Shown here in pieces: positions 1 through 11,276 of a DNA stretch of 64,000 bases. The position numbers were made by a program, and so were the translations under genes. Source of the DNA: Arctopsyche grandis (taxonomy: Eukaryota > Arthropoda > Insecta > Trichoptera > Hydropsychidae); contig NC_135362.1 of assembly GCF_051622035.1 (NCBI RefSeq), positions 28,765,001 through 28,829,000 of the forward strand, given 5' to 3'. Numbering within the stretch: position 1 is the stretch's first letter; each line of letters starts with the position of its first letter. Under the pieces are notes generated by a model, which was not told the DNA's origin, did no database searches, and saw nothing but the letters and a program-made list of their open reading frames with translations.

Positions 1-449
1 TGGGATTTTTTTCTCTTAGAAAGGTCGAAAATGTTGTGCCCACTACTCTGTCCACACCCCTGAACGTATTAAGCTGAAAATTTATATTTATATCCTTTAT
101 GTAATAACTTAGAGCTGGTAGGGTTTTGGTCAGAATTCGTAAACCGGAAGTAGTATTTTTTTTTAAAACAATATTTCAATATTTTATTTTGACCTTTAAA
201 ATTATTTTTATTTTCTTGATATTTAATGAGTATGATACTGATAGTGATTTTTAGTAAAAAAAAAATTTGAACATAATCAGACAACCGGAAGTAGAACTTC
301 TGTTTTGTGCAAGTTTCCATACATTTGCGCTCAATTTGTATCGCTATCATATTCATCAGTTCAATATCGAATTTTGTTTTGTAACCTTCTTATATTCCTC
401 AAATACATAGATAAAGTCATGGGTTGGTCACACCCGAAATTTTTTTCAT
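1..449. other. A+T-rich, no gene recognised
   Basis: No coding, RNA or element boundary recognised. The motif ACCGGAAGTAG occurs twice (about 142-152 and 285-295), which may mark an old repeat, but I could not extend it. Confidence 0.3.
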
Positions 450-877
450 ACTAAACATTTAAATATAAATATTAAATTAAATATATTTAAAAAGTATTTG
501 AAAAAAATAATACCGATTGCGGATCGAACACGGGACTGAAATATTTCTAATTTTTATTTTTATTTAATACCTTAATATGCCATAACCCATGCGTTGATAT
601 TTCATCGGGTACAACCATAGATCTAGAATATACTAGATCCGCCCTCACGTGTTATACTTCCTCACGTGTTGTCTCCCTTTTGGCGCATGCAAAATACATG
701 GCGCATGCACAGTTTCTCTTAGTAGGTAGGTAGGTACCGCTGCATCGTAGGGAAAAAAACCCAACTTCCCCGGTAGTTAAACCCCCCGCACCCCTCAGTT
801 ACTGAAGACAAGATCTCCGACCAAAATAACACGTCTGGGCCCATCTAGTGTATTATACATCAATGGGTACAACACTA
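450..877 (+). mobile_element. Helitron-like element, 3' half (family 2)
   Basis: The segment matches the 3' halves at 15360-15535, 16840-16991 and 42455-42618: an AATTAAATTAAATATA block, a GCGGATCGAAC block, then a short hairpin GATGA..TCATC and the end GGGTACAACACTAG followed by T. A CTAG end just after a hairpin, with a T flank, is the Helitron 3' signature. The 5' half is missing here, and a MITE (616-865) interrupts the last 20 bases. Confidence 0.55.
616..865. mobile_element. MITE family 1 (CATTGATG ends)
   Basis: Reverse-orientation copy of the 249-bp element at 13474-13722: same internal blocks (GCATGCGCC, GGTAGGTAGGTACC, GGTCGGAGATCTTG). The right end is intact (TACATCAATG) and the left end is decayed. 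It sits in a Helitron end and is flanked by GGTACAAC on both sides, an 8-bp target duplication. Non-coding and presumably mobilised in trans. Confidence 0.7.
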
Positions 878-3302
878 GTGTAATATAATAGCATATTTAC
901 TGAAGTGAAGATGCGCCGTTAATTGAGATCATAACGTAAAATTTAATTGCGTCAAATATGTACTAATTAAAATTGTCCGTCAGAAATAACGGAATGTGAT
1001 TTTGTTAATTGTCTCTCTCATTTTCAACTAATTTTTTAGGCATTTATATTTTTTTTTCGTTTACTGCTCCTTTGTCTTTCATGCTTTTGAATATATTTAT
1101 AGACTGCTAAGATCAGATATAAGGCAAGACCGATAAGTATACATACCGTTTATAAACATGCATACACAGAAATAAATATGTATGCTGGAAAGTGAAATAA
1201 GATCAATTTAGTCACTATTGAGCTTTAAGACACCAGACAGGTAGACGTTGCACTTTGCATAATATGCTTACAGAGAAGAGAAAAGATAAGTAACTGAGCG
1301 AGTAATATTATTTATTTCTTATTTCAAGTTTTCATCCTCTTGTTATTCTCAACTTGTTTAAATAATATCGCTATGAAACATTTCAAACATGAATACTAAA
1401 TCCAATTCAGCCACTCGCAAAAATAAAGGCTTAAAAACCTTGCCAACGTTGCATTTTCATACGCATACCTATACATTTACTACATGGTTGAAGGAATCGG
1501 ATATAAAAGGAGGAGCGAACAGTTTTTATCTACCATTTCAGTTAATCTACATATGTATTTATCCAGTACATTTATCCAATTGGTCAGATAAGATGTTCTG
1601 AATCACATTTTTTGATTTCCACATATGAAAAAAAAAGTTTTGGTGGCCAAAACCGATTGTTTCTTCAATCTCATATTTACTTTTCAAAAATTCAAAAAAA
1701 GCCAGTTATCAATAGAATTTTTGTTATTAATCCACAAGAATAGTCGAAATATGATTTTTCTAAATAGAATTTTATTTAATTTTCATATGTAGACAATTTA
1801 ATATATTATTCCTATTAATTCAATTCAGATTCGTGTAAATACGAGTAAATAATAGTACGAGCTTTTATCTCGCAATTTTACCGATTTAAAATTCAGCACA
1901 CTTCTAATTAACATTTTAAACGAAAACAAAAAATAGTGTGGCCAGAACATTATCCCAATAAATATGCTTCAATAGAAAATACTCAATATAAAATAGTATT
2001 AATAGCGGGACAAAATCCCAAGTGAATATACGTACTTTTGACTTTTTATTTGAACTGGACGACTACTTAGAGAGATTTGAAAGCTGAAAAGTACTACAAA
2101 TGAAAGATAAACTACCCGAATATAGATTCCAATATTCATTTTGAACACGATATTGGCAGATTTTGAGACATCGACCGAACACCATCAATATATATGTAGA
2201 AAACTCACGCGATTTAAAAAACACATATATCTCCAAATCTCAAGTTAATCATCATTTTTTATTACCAGATTCGTGTTCACTGGGCATAGATCTATAAGAA
2301 AAGTCATATTTACGTCATTTGTCGAACAATGTTGTCCCATGTCCCAATACGTTGGGAAGAAAAGGTGATTTTACTAAAATCATTCAAGTTAGAGTTGCAG
2401 TCGATAAATTTTGATCCAACTTCACAGCCCTGGCCGTAATCATATGGCTTGTATATGTACTTAATTGAAATGAGATGCGATTTGAAACACAAATACGTAA
2501 AAGTGTGTTTTACATAACAGTTTATTATATAGCAATATCTTTGTCGAAAATTTAATCAAAGTTTTCTTTATCAATACTTCTATAGGAAGTAATAAATCAA
2601 AAGTTGAAATTAAAACAATATTATTTACGATTTTCGTTATGAAAAGTTAATGATTTATTGAACCAATTCATTACGCGAGCAAAATTACACTCACACAGTA
2701 CATCAAATCCTACGCATTTTTATTTTTAAACTGAATTAATCAATGCAAAACACATGTTTTAGATCTAACGCGTCGAGATTCTATCATATGCAAAATCTCA
2801 CGTAACATTATTACCTTATCTAAAACGAAATCTATTCAGACTGATATTAACTCTCCCTCACCGAAGTGTGGTATGCAAGTGCCCCAATTTTTACGTTTTT
2901 CGTAATAACTATGTGGTTTTCAAAGCTATACACCGTATATTTCTTGCATTCCTAGAATTAACTACAAGAAATTTATTTTAATAGATTTTGTATGATTTAG
3001 AAAAGGGGTACATCGTAAAAAAATACATTTATACATTTCTACGTTCCAAAGTATGATTTAAGGCGGTAGCGATAAGTAATGTTTTTGACTGCTCGCTTGC
3101 ATATTCTTGTTGATCGATGAATCAATACGCGAGAAAAAGACAGCTATACTTTCGTAATCTATTGTTTTCGTCGCTTTTGGCGCGTGGCTATTGAGTAATT
3201 CAGTCGCCTGTTGACCTTACCTATGTGCGTTTGCATGTTGATGGTTGTCGTTATTTTTTAATAAAAAAATAGTCAAAAACATGCTATAGGACTAAAACTT
3301 TT
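878..3302. other. Gene-free A+T-rich stretch
   Basis: No convincing coding exon, RNA gene or element was recognised on either strand. Short open frames here have no recognisable domain and follow the A+T bias. Confidence 0.4.
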
Positions 3303-3454
3303 TTATGTTGATTATAAAATGATTAATAAGATATATGTATATTGAACCCATTGGTATTGAGAAAAGCTGTATTTTGATTAAAAAATACTGGGGTCTTAAT
3401 TGACCCCGGTTCGGGACACTTTTTCGATCTCGACGCTCTGTCCTTCAAAGGTTA
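3303..3454. repeat. Dispersed repeat, copy 1 (GGGGTC/GACCCC hairpin)
   Basis: About 85% like 9261-9415. It holds an internal inverted repeat GGGGTC..GACCCC and ends TCCTTCAAAGGTTAA. Read on the minus strand it begins TTAA-CCTTTGAAGGAC, which resembles a piggyBac-type TTAA insertion end, but no second terminus was found, so the class is open. Confidence 0.45.
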
Positions 3455-3982
3455 ATACATCAGAATTTACATATGTACAACCACGCGAGTATACCAATTA
3501 CACAAAGTTTTTCCGAAAGAAACATACTTTTGAAATCGTATATGACTCAGTAAGTGAGGAATTGAAACAGAATTGATCTGCAACACAAAAGCAAGCTGTT
3601 CCATATGTAGGTAATATGGATTGATATATTATTATATATAAAAGGTAAGGGGGAAAGAAGGGGGATTTAGCGTTTCGCGCCGGCAAATAAGCGTCAACAA
3701 AATGAAGAAACGACGTGAAAATTTTCAATGAGAACGGTTGCCATTCTCCACGGAGATGGTAAGAGGATTGGGCAAGACCGTCTACTATCTTTTCTTTTCT
3801 TCACATTTCATCTTTTAGTCCTCACTCTCGCCCTCCCATCCCACCCCTTCCACCTCAGCCCTTAAGCTCTGAAGAAAGAAAAGAATTTCTATATTGCATA
3901 ATATGAAAATATGCCACGGACAGCAATTTGCCTAAAATATAAACGAAAAATTATAAATATATATGAATGTACCTATATATAT
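3455..3982. other. No feature recognised
   Basis: Mixed sequence with a pyrimidine-rich patch near 3785-3860 that could not be assigned. No exon or element ends seen. Confidence 0.3.
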
Positions 3983-4480
3983 TGTCACGTTCCAAGACGC
4001 AGTTTATGTATTTTTTAAATTACTTGGTTAACAAGCCAAGATTTCTTTATTATCATAAAAACGTTACATTTATGTTATTGGTAGATATATTCGAAAACTA
4101 CAGATTTAATTATGGAACGATGGTGAATTTAAAATGAGATACATAGAACTTTGTTTCACTAATTAACTTTGGTTCACTTTGTTCTGCTGCTACCACTCTC
4201 GGAGTCTCGGAGTCTATGTATATAAATGATTTTTATTCCTATCTCATGTGACTATTCTTTTACAGGTTGAGACGGGTGGTAACTGGCTGACTAATGTGAT
4301 CGAATCGTGATCTATATAAATGATTTTTATCTTTTGGGGTGGGCAAAGTTCGGCATTCCTGGGTTGGGCAAAGTCCGGCACTCCTGTCTTATATGACTAT
4401 CCCTTTACACGAATTAGAATGGACTTGTTACTCACGCATATGAATGTGAGAAAGTGAATTTGACTATTGTGGGAACTACA
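3983..4480 (-). mobile_element. Possible solo LTR
   Basis: On the minus strand the segment starts TGTAGTTCCCAC and ends GGAACGTGACA, with an AATAAAG poly(A)-like signal near the end (about 4045). TG..CA ends plus this signal fit an LTR. A TATATAAATGATTTTTAT block is duplicated inside it (4215-4235 and 4313-4331). No matching target duplication was found, so this stays tentative. Confidence 0.35.
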
Positions 4481-4561
4481 TTGATAAGCGAGGTACATAA
4501 CAATTATATGTAGGTATAATGTATTAAAATTTTAAAAAGCTTAATATGCTAACCACTAGTC

Positions 4562-4641
4562 CAAGAACGTGGACTATTGGTTAGCATATTATGCTTTCGA
4601 GCGGAGTGGTCACGATTCGATTCCCACTAGTAGCTGTTGGC

Positions 4642-4646
<5 letters not shown>
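4562..4646 (+). repeat. SINE head fragment
   Basis: tRNA-like head (..CGTGGACTATTGGTTAGCA.., then GATTCGATTCCCACTAG, a B-box-like block, then CTGTTGGCC) of the CCAGCAG SINE superfamily. The copy is cut off where an (AT)n array starts. Confidence 0.6.

Positions 4647-4711
<65 letters not shown>
4647..4711. repeat. (AT)n microsatellite
   Basis: About 32 AT units directly abutting a SINE head, followed by a short GTAT run. Confidence 0.95.
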
Positions 4712-4722
<11 letters not shown>

Positions 4723-4848
4723 GTACATATATATATGTAAATTTATTAATAGCATAATATGTTGTTATACAAAGGCCGCTCGAAGATGTTCGAGAGGCCC
4801 CCGAAAGCAAAGATCCTTTCTCGGAATTTCAATTCATTGAATTAATAT

Positions 4849-5005
<157 letters not shown>

Positions 5006-5853
5006 TGTATTTGCTCAGAGGAAACTCTATTAGGTCCTGTGAGCTTCTTCAACCCTTTCGTCGCCTTGACAACCTCTTTATCATACGCATACGATTCGCA
5101 TTTTCGAACGGGTTAAAATTGAACCAAATCCCGCGGGAAGAGCATTCAAATTACTATTGGACTGTCGAGTGGGACTTTAACGGTCGGAAATTGGATCAAA
5201 ATTCGAAATCTTGTGGGAATCATTTCTAATTTGGTTGTCAATGAAAATTCAACCATACATTTATTTACATATCATTAATACATGATCTTAGATTAAAAGT
5301 AAAATTCCATTAAGTATAATTATGGGAACTAATTTTTTTAACGATGACTTTCGATGGCGTTAAATTTATTTAAAAATTTATCACACATTAATTTTATGTT
5401 TTTATGACTGTATAAAAACGTAAAAAACATAAATCAATACCAGGGTAATAAATTAACAACCGGTTGTTCAAGATCCAGACCCCACATTGAAACCAGCAAA
5501 CATTAAAAAATTCTCCATTACCAAAAATTCAAAAAAATACTGCAGGCAAGCAAAAGTTTATTGAATTAAACCTGTTTATGAATCGTATAGTAAAATGCTT
5601 CAATGCGACTGAACGAATACAAATTTACAACGCTGAAACATTGCACGAAACTGAAGTGGGATGATCGCGAAAGCAACCTTTCCTCCCCTTTTAACCCTTC
5701 TTGAGAATCATCTTACAAAATTAACTTGTTTCACACATAGTGTGAAACAAGTTAAGTTTGTATACATACATTATTTTATATACATACATATATAAAATAA
5801 TGTATGTATATGTATATATGTATATGTATATGTATAGTGTATAATGTATGTAT
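5006..5853. other. No gene; two short palindromes
   Basis: Nothing coding recognised. A perfect palindrome lies at about 5719-5755 (arms TTAACTTGTTTCACAC and its complement around a 3-base centre), followed by an A+T palindrome at about 5765-5808 built on TACATACATTATTTTATA. Confidence 0.45.
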
Positions 5854-6195
5854 ATGTATATCAGTGGCGTATATTGGGTGTGTGCTAGGTGTGCGGCGCA
5901 CACCCGTGAAAACCAAAGACCACATAAAGTAGTATTTTAATACAAAATAATGTGTTGTTGTATAAACAGGCATTGATGTGTATGGTGTATTTACCGCGTG
6001 CGCTAAATGTATGGTGTATGGTGTGGTGTGCAGTCTGCAGCGTGTTGTGTGATGTGTGTATGTAGTTTGTGCGCCGCGACGAGAGAATACCTATGCCGTG
6101 CAGCAAATTGGTGGGTTTGGTTGGAGTGTGCAGGCGGATATTCGCTTGTATAGGTTTGTTCGCGATATTAAGACGTACGGTGTGCTACGACTTCA

Positions 6196-6246
6196 GAGCA
6201 CCGCGCACCGCACCGCACCGCACCGCACCGCACCGCACCGCACCAC
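6196..6246. repeat. CACCG pentanucleotide repeat
   Basis: About nine CACCG units in tandem in the 5' untranslated part of the hAT element. G+C-rich and out of character with the surroundings. It could be subterminal transposase-binding repeats or a simple expansion. Confidence 0.85.
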
Positions 6247-6345
6247 TCGGCAATTGACCGAATGCGATGCGACACGTGGTCTCGTACTTTTTCGCACATT
6301 CGTATTTTTATGGTCATATCTCAGTCATACCTCTAATAACTAATA

Positions 6346-8496
6346 ATGGCTAACAGTGTTCAAGACATTTTAACTATTCCGTTTTCAAATAGAAGTTTTG
6401 AGATAAAATTAAAAATAATTAAGGATGGGAAACCGTGTCCGTCTCTTCCAAATTTATCCAGTTTGCATAAAGAAAAAACAAAAGTTTACACTAGACATTT
6501 TTGCGTTTCAAATTATAAAAAATTCGAATGGATTACAGGCTGTGAAATTCGATCCAAACTTTTCTGCTGGCCATGTTTATTGTTCTCCAAAGATATTAAT
6601 GTGTGGAACAAAGAAGGATTTGCTGATCTCAACCATTTGACAGCAGCACTGAAGAAACACGAAGGATCGCAGGCACACGTACAATCATTTCTTTCCATAC
6701 AAATGTTTGGCAAACAACGAATCGACGTATTAATTGACAGTCAACGTAAAGCCGAAATAAGTCGACATAATGAACAAGTAAATAAAAATAGAGATGTTTT
6801 AAAACGAATTATTAACGCAATAATCTATCTAGGAAAACAAGAACTGTCCCTGCGAGGTCACGACGAGTCATGTAATTCCGTAAACAAAGGCAATTACATT
6901 GAATATCTAAATGCTCTTCGAGAATATGATTCTGTTTTAGATACTCATTTAAATACTGCTACTACCTTTCGTGGTACTTCTCCAAGTATACAAAATGACA
7001 TAATCGAAGCAATCGCTCATGTTATTAAAGTTCATATAAAAAATGAAGTAGAGTCAGCAAGTTTTGTTGCTATTATTCTCGATGAAACTTCAGATATAAT
7101 GACAAAATCACAGCTCTCAACAGTTTTACGTTTTGTATGTAAAGGCAATGTACATGAACGGTTTATTAGTTTTACAGACGTTAGTGCTGATAAAACATCT
7201 AATGGTCTATTCCGTCACGTGGTGAACATAGTTGAAGAATTTAAAATTCAAGACAAATTGGTTGGACAGACTTATGATGGAGCAAGTGTAATGAGTGGAC
7301 ACGTAAATGGTTTGCAATCCAAAGTCCTCAATGCTTATCCTTTTGCTCTTTTTACACACTGTTATGCTCATGTATTGAATTTAGTATTGCAGCAAGGTCT
7401 TTCTGATATTAAAGAAAGTAAATCATTTTTTCAAACTTTAAATGGATTGTCTACATACTTTTCAAAATCTTCCAAAAGAGTATTCGCTTTACAGGAATTT
7501 GTGACAAAAAGACTTCCCTCTGTAGCACCCACAAGGTGGAATTTTACATCTCGTTTAAGTAGCACAGTACAACAATACAGAAGTCAATTTACAGATTTTT
7601 TTCGACATGTTATAGAAAATTGTGAATTATGGGACACAGATACTGTTATAAAAGCACGAGGGTTTTTAGGCTTTTTAGAGGATTTTCAAACAATTAAACT
7701 TCTTCAAATTTTTTCAAAACTGTTTGGAATAACTGATGTTTTGTATAACATTCTTCAATCTAAATCTTCGGACGTTTTATATTGTTGTAAAAAAAATAAT
7801 GATGTTTTGCAGCAACTGAAATACGAAAGGGATAATAATTTTGAAATGTTATGGAATAATTATTTAAATGAAAAAAATGATGATCATGATCGTAGGCCAC
7901 AAAGATTAAAAAATTATTCAGAAGTAGAAGATAAAACTTCATTTCGTCAATTATATTTCAAAATAGTTGATAGCATAATCGCACAAGTCGAATGTAGATA
8001 TTCTTCACTTTCCAAATTAGAATATTTCCACCTTCTTTGTAATGATAAATATGTCGAATATAAAGAAAATTTTCCAAATGTTTTAATTAATAAATTAAAA
8101 GATTTTTATGGATCACTGTTTGATTATATTCGATTGAAAAACGAACTCATTGTGCTATATTCTAGCTCTGAATTTTCAGAGAAACCTGTTCATGAATTAA
8201 TACAATTCATGACAAAAAATAACCTCGAATCTGGTTTTAAAGAGGTGTTTAAGCTGGGAGAATTAATATTAACGATACCAAGCAGTACAGCTTCAGCAGA
8301 ACGTTCTTTTTCGGCGCTGAAAAGAATAAAAACTTGCTATAGAGGTACGCAAGGTCAAGATAGATTATGTGGCCTTAGCTTAATTTCAATAGAAAAAAAG
8401 TTATTGGTGGAATTAAAACAGAAAGACACATTCTATGCAGACGTGATTGAAAAGTTTATGTCTCAGAAACGTCGCATTGAACTTATGTATAAATAA
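6346..8496 (+). CDS. hAT transposase, ZMYM/TTF-finger type
   Basis: A 716-residue uninterrupted reading frame fills the element and starts 484 bases after its left end. A TTF-type zinc finger is seen at residues about 48-115 (C74/C77, H97, H105/H111), followed by a DUF4371-like region (about 150-265). The catalytic core shows an acidic block LDETSD (D246), then TYDGAS (D311), then HCYAHVLNLV (339-348) and a TRW motif (W398). The C-terminal hAT dimerisation domain begins near residue 637 with the hallmark SAERSFSALKRIKT. The protein would cut and paste the surrounding element using the CAGTGGCG ends. No stop or frameshift interrupts any of these parts. Length and domain order match ZMYM1-like hAT proteins in animal genomes. 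I infer, but cannot show, that it is still active. It is a transposon gene, not a host gene. Confidence 0.93.
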   Translation: MANSVQDILTIPFSNRSFEIKLKIIKDGKPCPSLPNLSSLHKEKTKVYTRHFCVSNYKKFEWITGCEIRSKLFCWPCLLFSKDINVWNKEGFADLNHLTAALKKHEGSQAHVQSFLSIQMFGKQRIDVLIDSQRKAEISRHNEQVNKNRDVLKRIINAIIYLGKQELSLRGHDESCNSVNKGNYIEYLNALREYDSVLDTHLNTATTFRGTSPSIQNDIIEAIAHVIKVHIKNEVESASFVAIILDETSDIMTKSQLSTVLRFVCKGNVHERFISFTDVSADKTSNGLFRHVVNIVEEFKIQDKLVGQTYDGASVMSGHVNGLQSKVLNAYPFALFTHCYAHVLNLVLQQGLSDIKESKSFFQTLNGLSTYFSKSSKRVFALQEFVTKRLPSVAPTRWNFTSRLSSTVQQYRSQFTDFFRHVIENCELWDTDTVIKARGFLGFLEDFQTIKLLQIFSKLFGITDVLYNILQSKSSDVLYCCKKNNDVLQQLKYERDNNFEMLWNNYLNEKNDDHDRRPQRLKNYSEVEDKTSFRQLYFKIVDSIIAQVECRYSSLSKLEYFHLLCNDKYVEYKENFPNVLINKLKDFYGSLFDYIRLKNELIVLYSSSEFSEKPVHELIQFMTKNNLESGFKEVFKLGELILTIPSSTASAERSFSALKRIKTCYRGTQGQDRLCGLSLISIEKKLLVELKQKDTFYADVIEKFMSQKRRIELMYK

Positions 8497-8631
8497 CTAA
8501 TAAATTAAACATTTTTGTAATGCAAAACGAGTATTTTTTTTTAATTGCTAATTTTATACCCTACGCCCTACGGCATACACAGCACACCCGGTATTAACAC
8601 CCACCGTCCGCCACTGATGTATATGTATATA

Positions 8632-9176
8632 GCCAGCAGTTTGGCTTAGTGGTAGCGTATATATTTAGCATCACTGAGGTCAAAGGTTCAAATCCTCGCC
8701 ACTGCTGGTTAGATTTGGGGGTTTTGTGACTCCAAATCGATCGTTTCTCTATCAGAGATTGCCAATTTTATCTGATCATTGCTGAAACGGTTCCTGAAAA
8801 TTGATATTAGATCTAATCCTGTTGTCACAAAAATCTGCCTGTGTATAATTTGTAATAATTATACACAGTAATCTGAAATCTATAGATATCTCTATCGACA
8901 TCTCTATAATTTCGTATTTATTGGATGTATAAAAATTGTATACAAAAAAAAATCTAAAAATAATCCATAGATGTCACTATGATTATTATTTCTGATTAAT
9001 TGTTATATGCTATATATTTTGATTGTATATGTATGTATTACTGTATTTCTGATTTCTGATTGTTTATGTATTCTGTATTTCGTTAACGTACACCCATCGC
9101 ATTGGAGCAAATCTGTAATGGCGAGTGTGTATTGATTTGTGACAATAAAAATAAAAATAAAATAAAATAAAAAAAG
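8632..9176 (+). repeat. SINE, full length (tail type A)
   Basis: The head GCCAGCAGTTTGGCTTAGTGG..GGTTCAAATCC..CACTGCTGG has pol III A-box- and B-box-like blocks, and its ends pair like an acceptor stem (CCAGCAGT/ACTGCTGG). It is followed by the superfamily core (GACTCC..CGATCGTTTCT, GCCAATTTTATCTGAT, GAAACGGTTCCT), a CATAGATGTC box, a 3' hairpin (about 9088-9130) and an (AATAA)n tail. It begins eight bases after the hAT target duplication. Confidence 0.85.
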
Positions 9177-9260
9177 AATTTTGCAGTCAATATTTTTACA
9201 ATGTCTGAACAAGTCTGGACATGTCAAAAACTGCCCGAACGGTTCGAGACAACAGCAGAT

Positions 9261-9415
9261 AATGTTGATGTATAAAATGATTAATAAGATATATTATATA
9301 TTGAACCCATTTGTATTGAGAAAAGCTGTATTTTGTTTTAAAAATACTGGGGTCTTACTCGACCCCGGTTCGGGACACTCGTCCAATCTCGAAACACTCC
9401 GTCCTTCAAAGGTTA
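9261..9415. repeat. Dispersed repeat, copy 2 (GGGGTC/GACCCC hairpin)
   Basis: Partner of 3303-3454, same orientation, ending TCCTTCAAAGGTTAA. The central GGGGTC..GACCCC stem is intact in both copies although its loop differs. Confidence 0.45.
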
Positions 9416-9942
9416 AAACACACATTTTTAACTGGACGCTTGGCGTCCAGCACAGTGGCTACCGGGTTTCGCAGCACAGTAAGGCAAGCGAGCTTATAAA
9501 AAACGTGACAAATCAGACTCAAATATACGGCTGCTGAATTAAGTAACTCAAATCGCATTTGGCAAAAACATCACAGAAGAACTCTCAATCTGCGTAATCG
9601 AACGCGCGTTCTAAAACCACCCCCTCCCCCCGGACTAAACTTCTCAAACTCGGGGACGCAACAACTTGGCCGTCTGTTTGTTTGATCTTTGGCGTTCGCC
9701 ATCTGAATTTGCAAACGTTTCCGCAAACTTTTCCGACATTGTGTTTCACGGTAGAAGCTACATACGTATAATACGTCGATATGAGGTCGTTCGCGGTGAG
9801 CTCGTTGCGGATTAGAACTAATGGCCGGAGCACCATGTGGCCTTTTGCTAAATTCGTGTGATCCATATAAACCGGCATGTGTGTGTATATACACATTATC
9901 TGGAACGCGACTGGATTATTATCGGCGAAAAAACAAATAAAC
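9416..9942. other. Unassigned, moderately G+C-rich
   Basis: Region about 9595-9850 is richer in G+C and CpG than its surroundings. Overlapping open frames on the minus strand (about 100 residues) show no domain I recognise. It could be part of an untranslated exon or an unknown element. Confidence 0.25.
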
Positions 9943-9944
9943 TC

Positions 9945-10033
<89 letters not shown>

Positions 10034-10506
10034 GAATGTCTGTTTATCTGTCTGTCTGTCTCGTATAGGCTCCTAACAACAACTCAACCGATTACGATGG
10101 AACTATTAGGATTTGTTGTATGCATGTCCGGGAAGCTTACTGTGAAAAAACCTCGTAATAATAATATTCGTAATTATGATTTTACCGACACGAAAGTTTG
10201 AAGCGCCATTGTGTAGTCACGGAAATGTGTTTGTTGGTAACCACGTTAGTGTTACCAAGTTTATGACGACGACCAGTTAGTTTATGACGACACGGCGTTG
10301 AAGAGACGTTAGTTAGCTCCAACCATCACTTGAATCGGGAACGGGAACGGGAATTGCATGCCTTATTCTGCATTGCAACGCATACAATGCATTGCAATTG
10401 CAATGCAATGCATTGCAATTGCATTGCATCTGCATTGCATTGCAATTGCATCTGCATTGCAATTGCATCTGCATTGCAATGCATTGCAATTGCATTGCAA
10501 CTGCAT
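9943..10506 (+). mobile_element. Helitron (family 1), 5' part
   Basis: Begins TCTATATATAC with an expanded (AT)n tract, then TGTCTGTCTGTCTCG, GGCTCCTAA and ACCGATTACGATGGAACT, all repeated in the shorter sister at 10950-11276. A C precedes the TC instead of the usual A. The recognisable 3' CTAG end is missing: the copy runs into a TGCATTGCAA array and then a SINE. Confidence 0.6.
10358..10506. repeat. TGCATTGCAATTGCA array
   Basis: About 145 bases made of GCATTGCAAT and TGCATCTGCA permutations. Because the unit is nearly self-complementary, both strands read alike and the array can fold many ways. It grew from the GCATTGCAACGCATGC block that stands near the 3' end of the sister Helitron. Confidence 0.8.
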
Positions 10507-10937
10507 AGCCAGCAGCATAGCTCGGACGCTAAGCTTCTGCTTACCGTCAAGAAGGTGCCGGGTTCTATCCCTGAATGAAAATGAATTTTTCAGAGTATGC
10601 TGTTGGTCAGACCTGGATTTGTGACTCCAGGTTGATCGTTTCCTATCAGAGTTTGCCAATTTTCTCTGATTTCATTGTAGAAACGGTTCCCGGAAAAAAA
10701 ATTGGCTAAAAATCCTTCCTACCTACTATGTCACCACTATTTGAAAAATTTGATTGATGTACAATAAAAATTTATGTACAATTCATAGATGTCTCGTTAA
10801 TTTGCGAGTTTTTTCAGTGTCTCGCAATTCAACGACTTGTAATAAAAATGCTGCATTTGTATTTGTAATTGGCCAGGAAGGCGCATTGGGATTTACCTGT
10901 AAGGCCTTCCTGGTATATATGTAAAAATAAAAATACC
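10507..10937 (+). repeat. SINE, full length (tail type B)
   Basis: Head AGCCAGCAGCATAGCTCGG, with GGTTCTATCC as B box, and TGCTGTTGG closing the acceptor-like stem. Then the common core and the tail hairpin CCAGGAAGGC..GCCTTCCTGG (10873-10913) with loop GCATTGGGATTTACCTGTAA, and an (AAAAT)n end. About 95% like the copy at 41708-42147. Confidence 0.85.
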
Positions 10938-10949
10938 GGGTTCAGATAG

Positions 10950-11276
10950 TCTATACATATGTATATATAAAAATTAATGTCTGTCTGTCTGTGTGTCTCG
11001 AATAGGCTCCTAAACCACAGAACCGATTACGATGGAACTTTCAGGATTTGTTGTATGCATGTCCATGAAGATTACTGTGAAAAAAAATCACCCAAAAACG
11101 GAAACGGGAATGAGTGTCATTGCAACGCAATAATTTCAAATGTGTTCGCTGCCTGCGTTTTTCCGACAAATGGGAACGGGAAAGGGAACGGGAACGGGAA
11201 CGCGAACGGTAACGAAAACGGGAATGGGAATTGCATGCGTTATTGTGGCATTGCAACGCATGCCAGGTGAAGCTAG
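10950..11276 (+). mobile_element. Short Helitron (family 1), complete
   Basis: Starts TCTATACATATG, has the TGTCTGTCTGTCTG and ACCGATTACGATGGAACT blocks, a GGGAACGGGAAC repeat tract (11170-11235), GCATTGCAACGCATGCC, and ends GAAGCTAG followed by T. Non-autonomous: no Rep/helicase frame. The base before the TC is G rather than the expected A. Confidence 0.65.

Larger units (their letters stand above)
5862..8616 (+). mobile_element. Complete hAT-family transposon
   Basis: The element begins CAGTGGCG and ends CGCCACTG. The inner subterminal matches (GGGTGT blocks) make imperfect terminal inverted repeats. The 8 bases ATGTATAT occur exactly at both sides (5854-5861 and 8617-8624), the target-duplication length typical of hAT. 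It carries one intact transposase gene (6346-8496). An AATAAA lies just after the stop codon, about 8499-8505. Exact duplications and an open frame suggest recent insertion and possible activity. Confidence 0.93.

Noticed and set aside
8632-8710. tRNA gene
   Set aside because: A- and B-box-like blocks are present, but the cloverleaf arms are not, and the segment recurs many times fused to the SINE core.
10330-10659. Cys/Asn/Gln-rich frames on both strands
   Set aside because: Translations of the TGCATTGCAA array.
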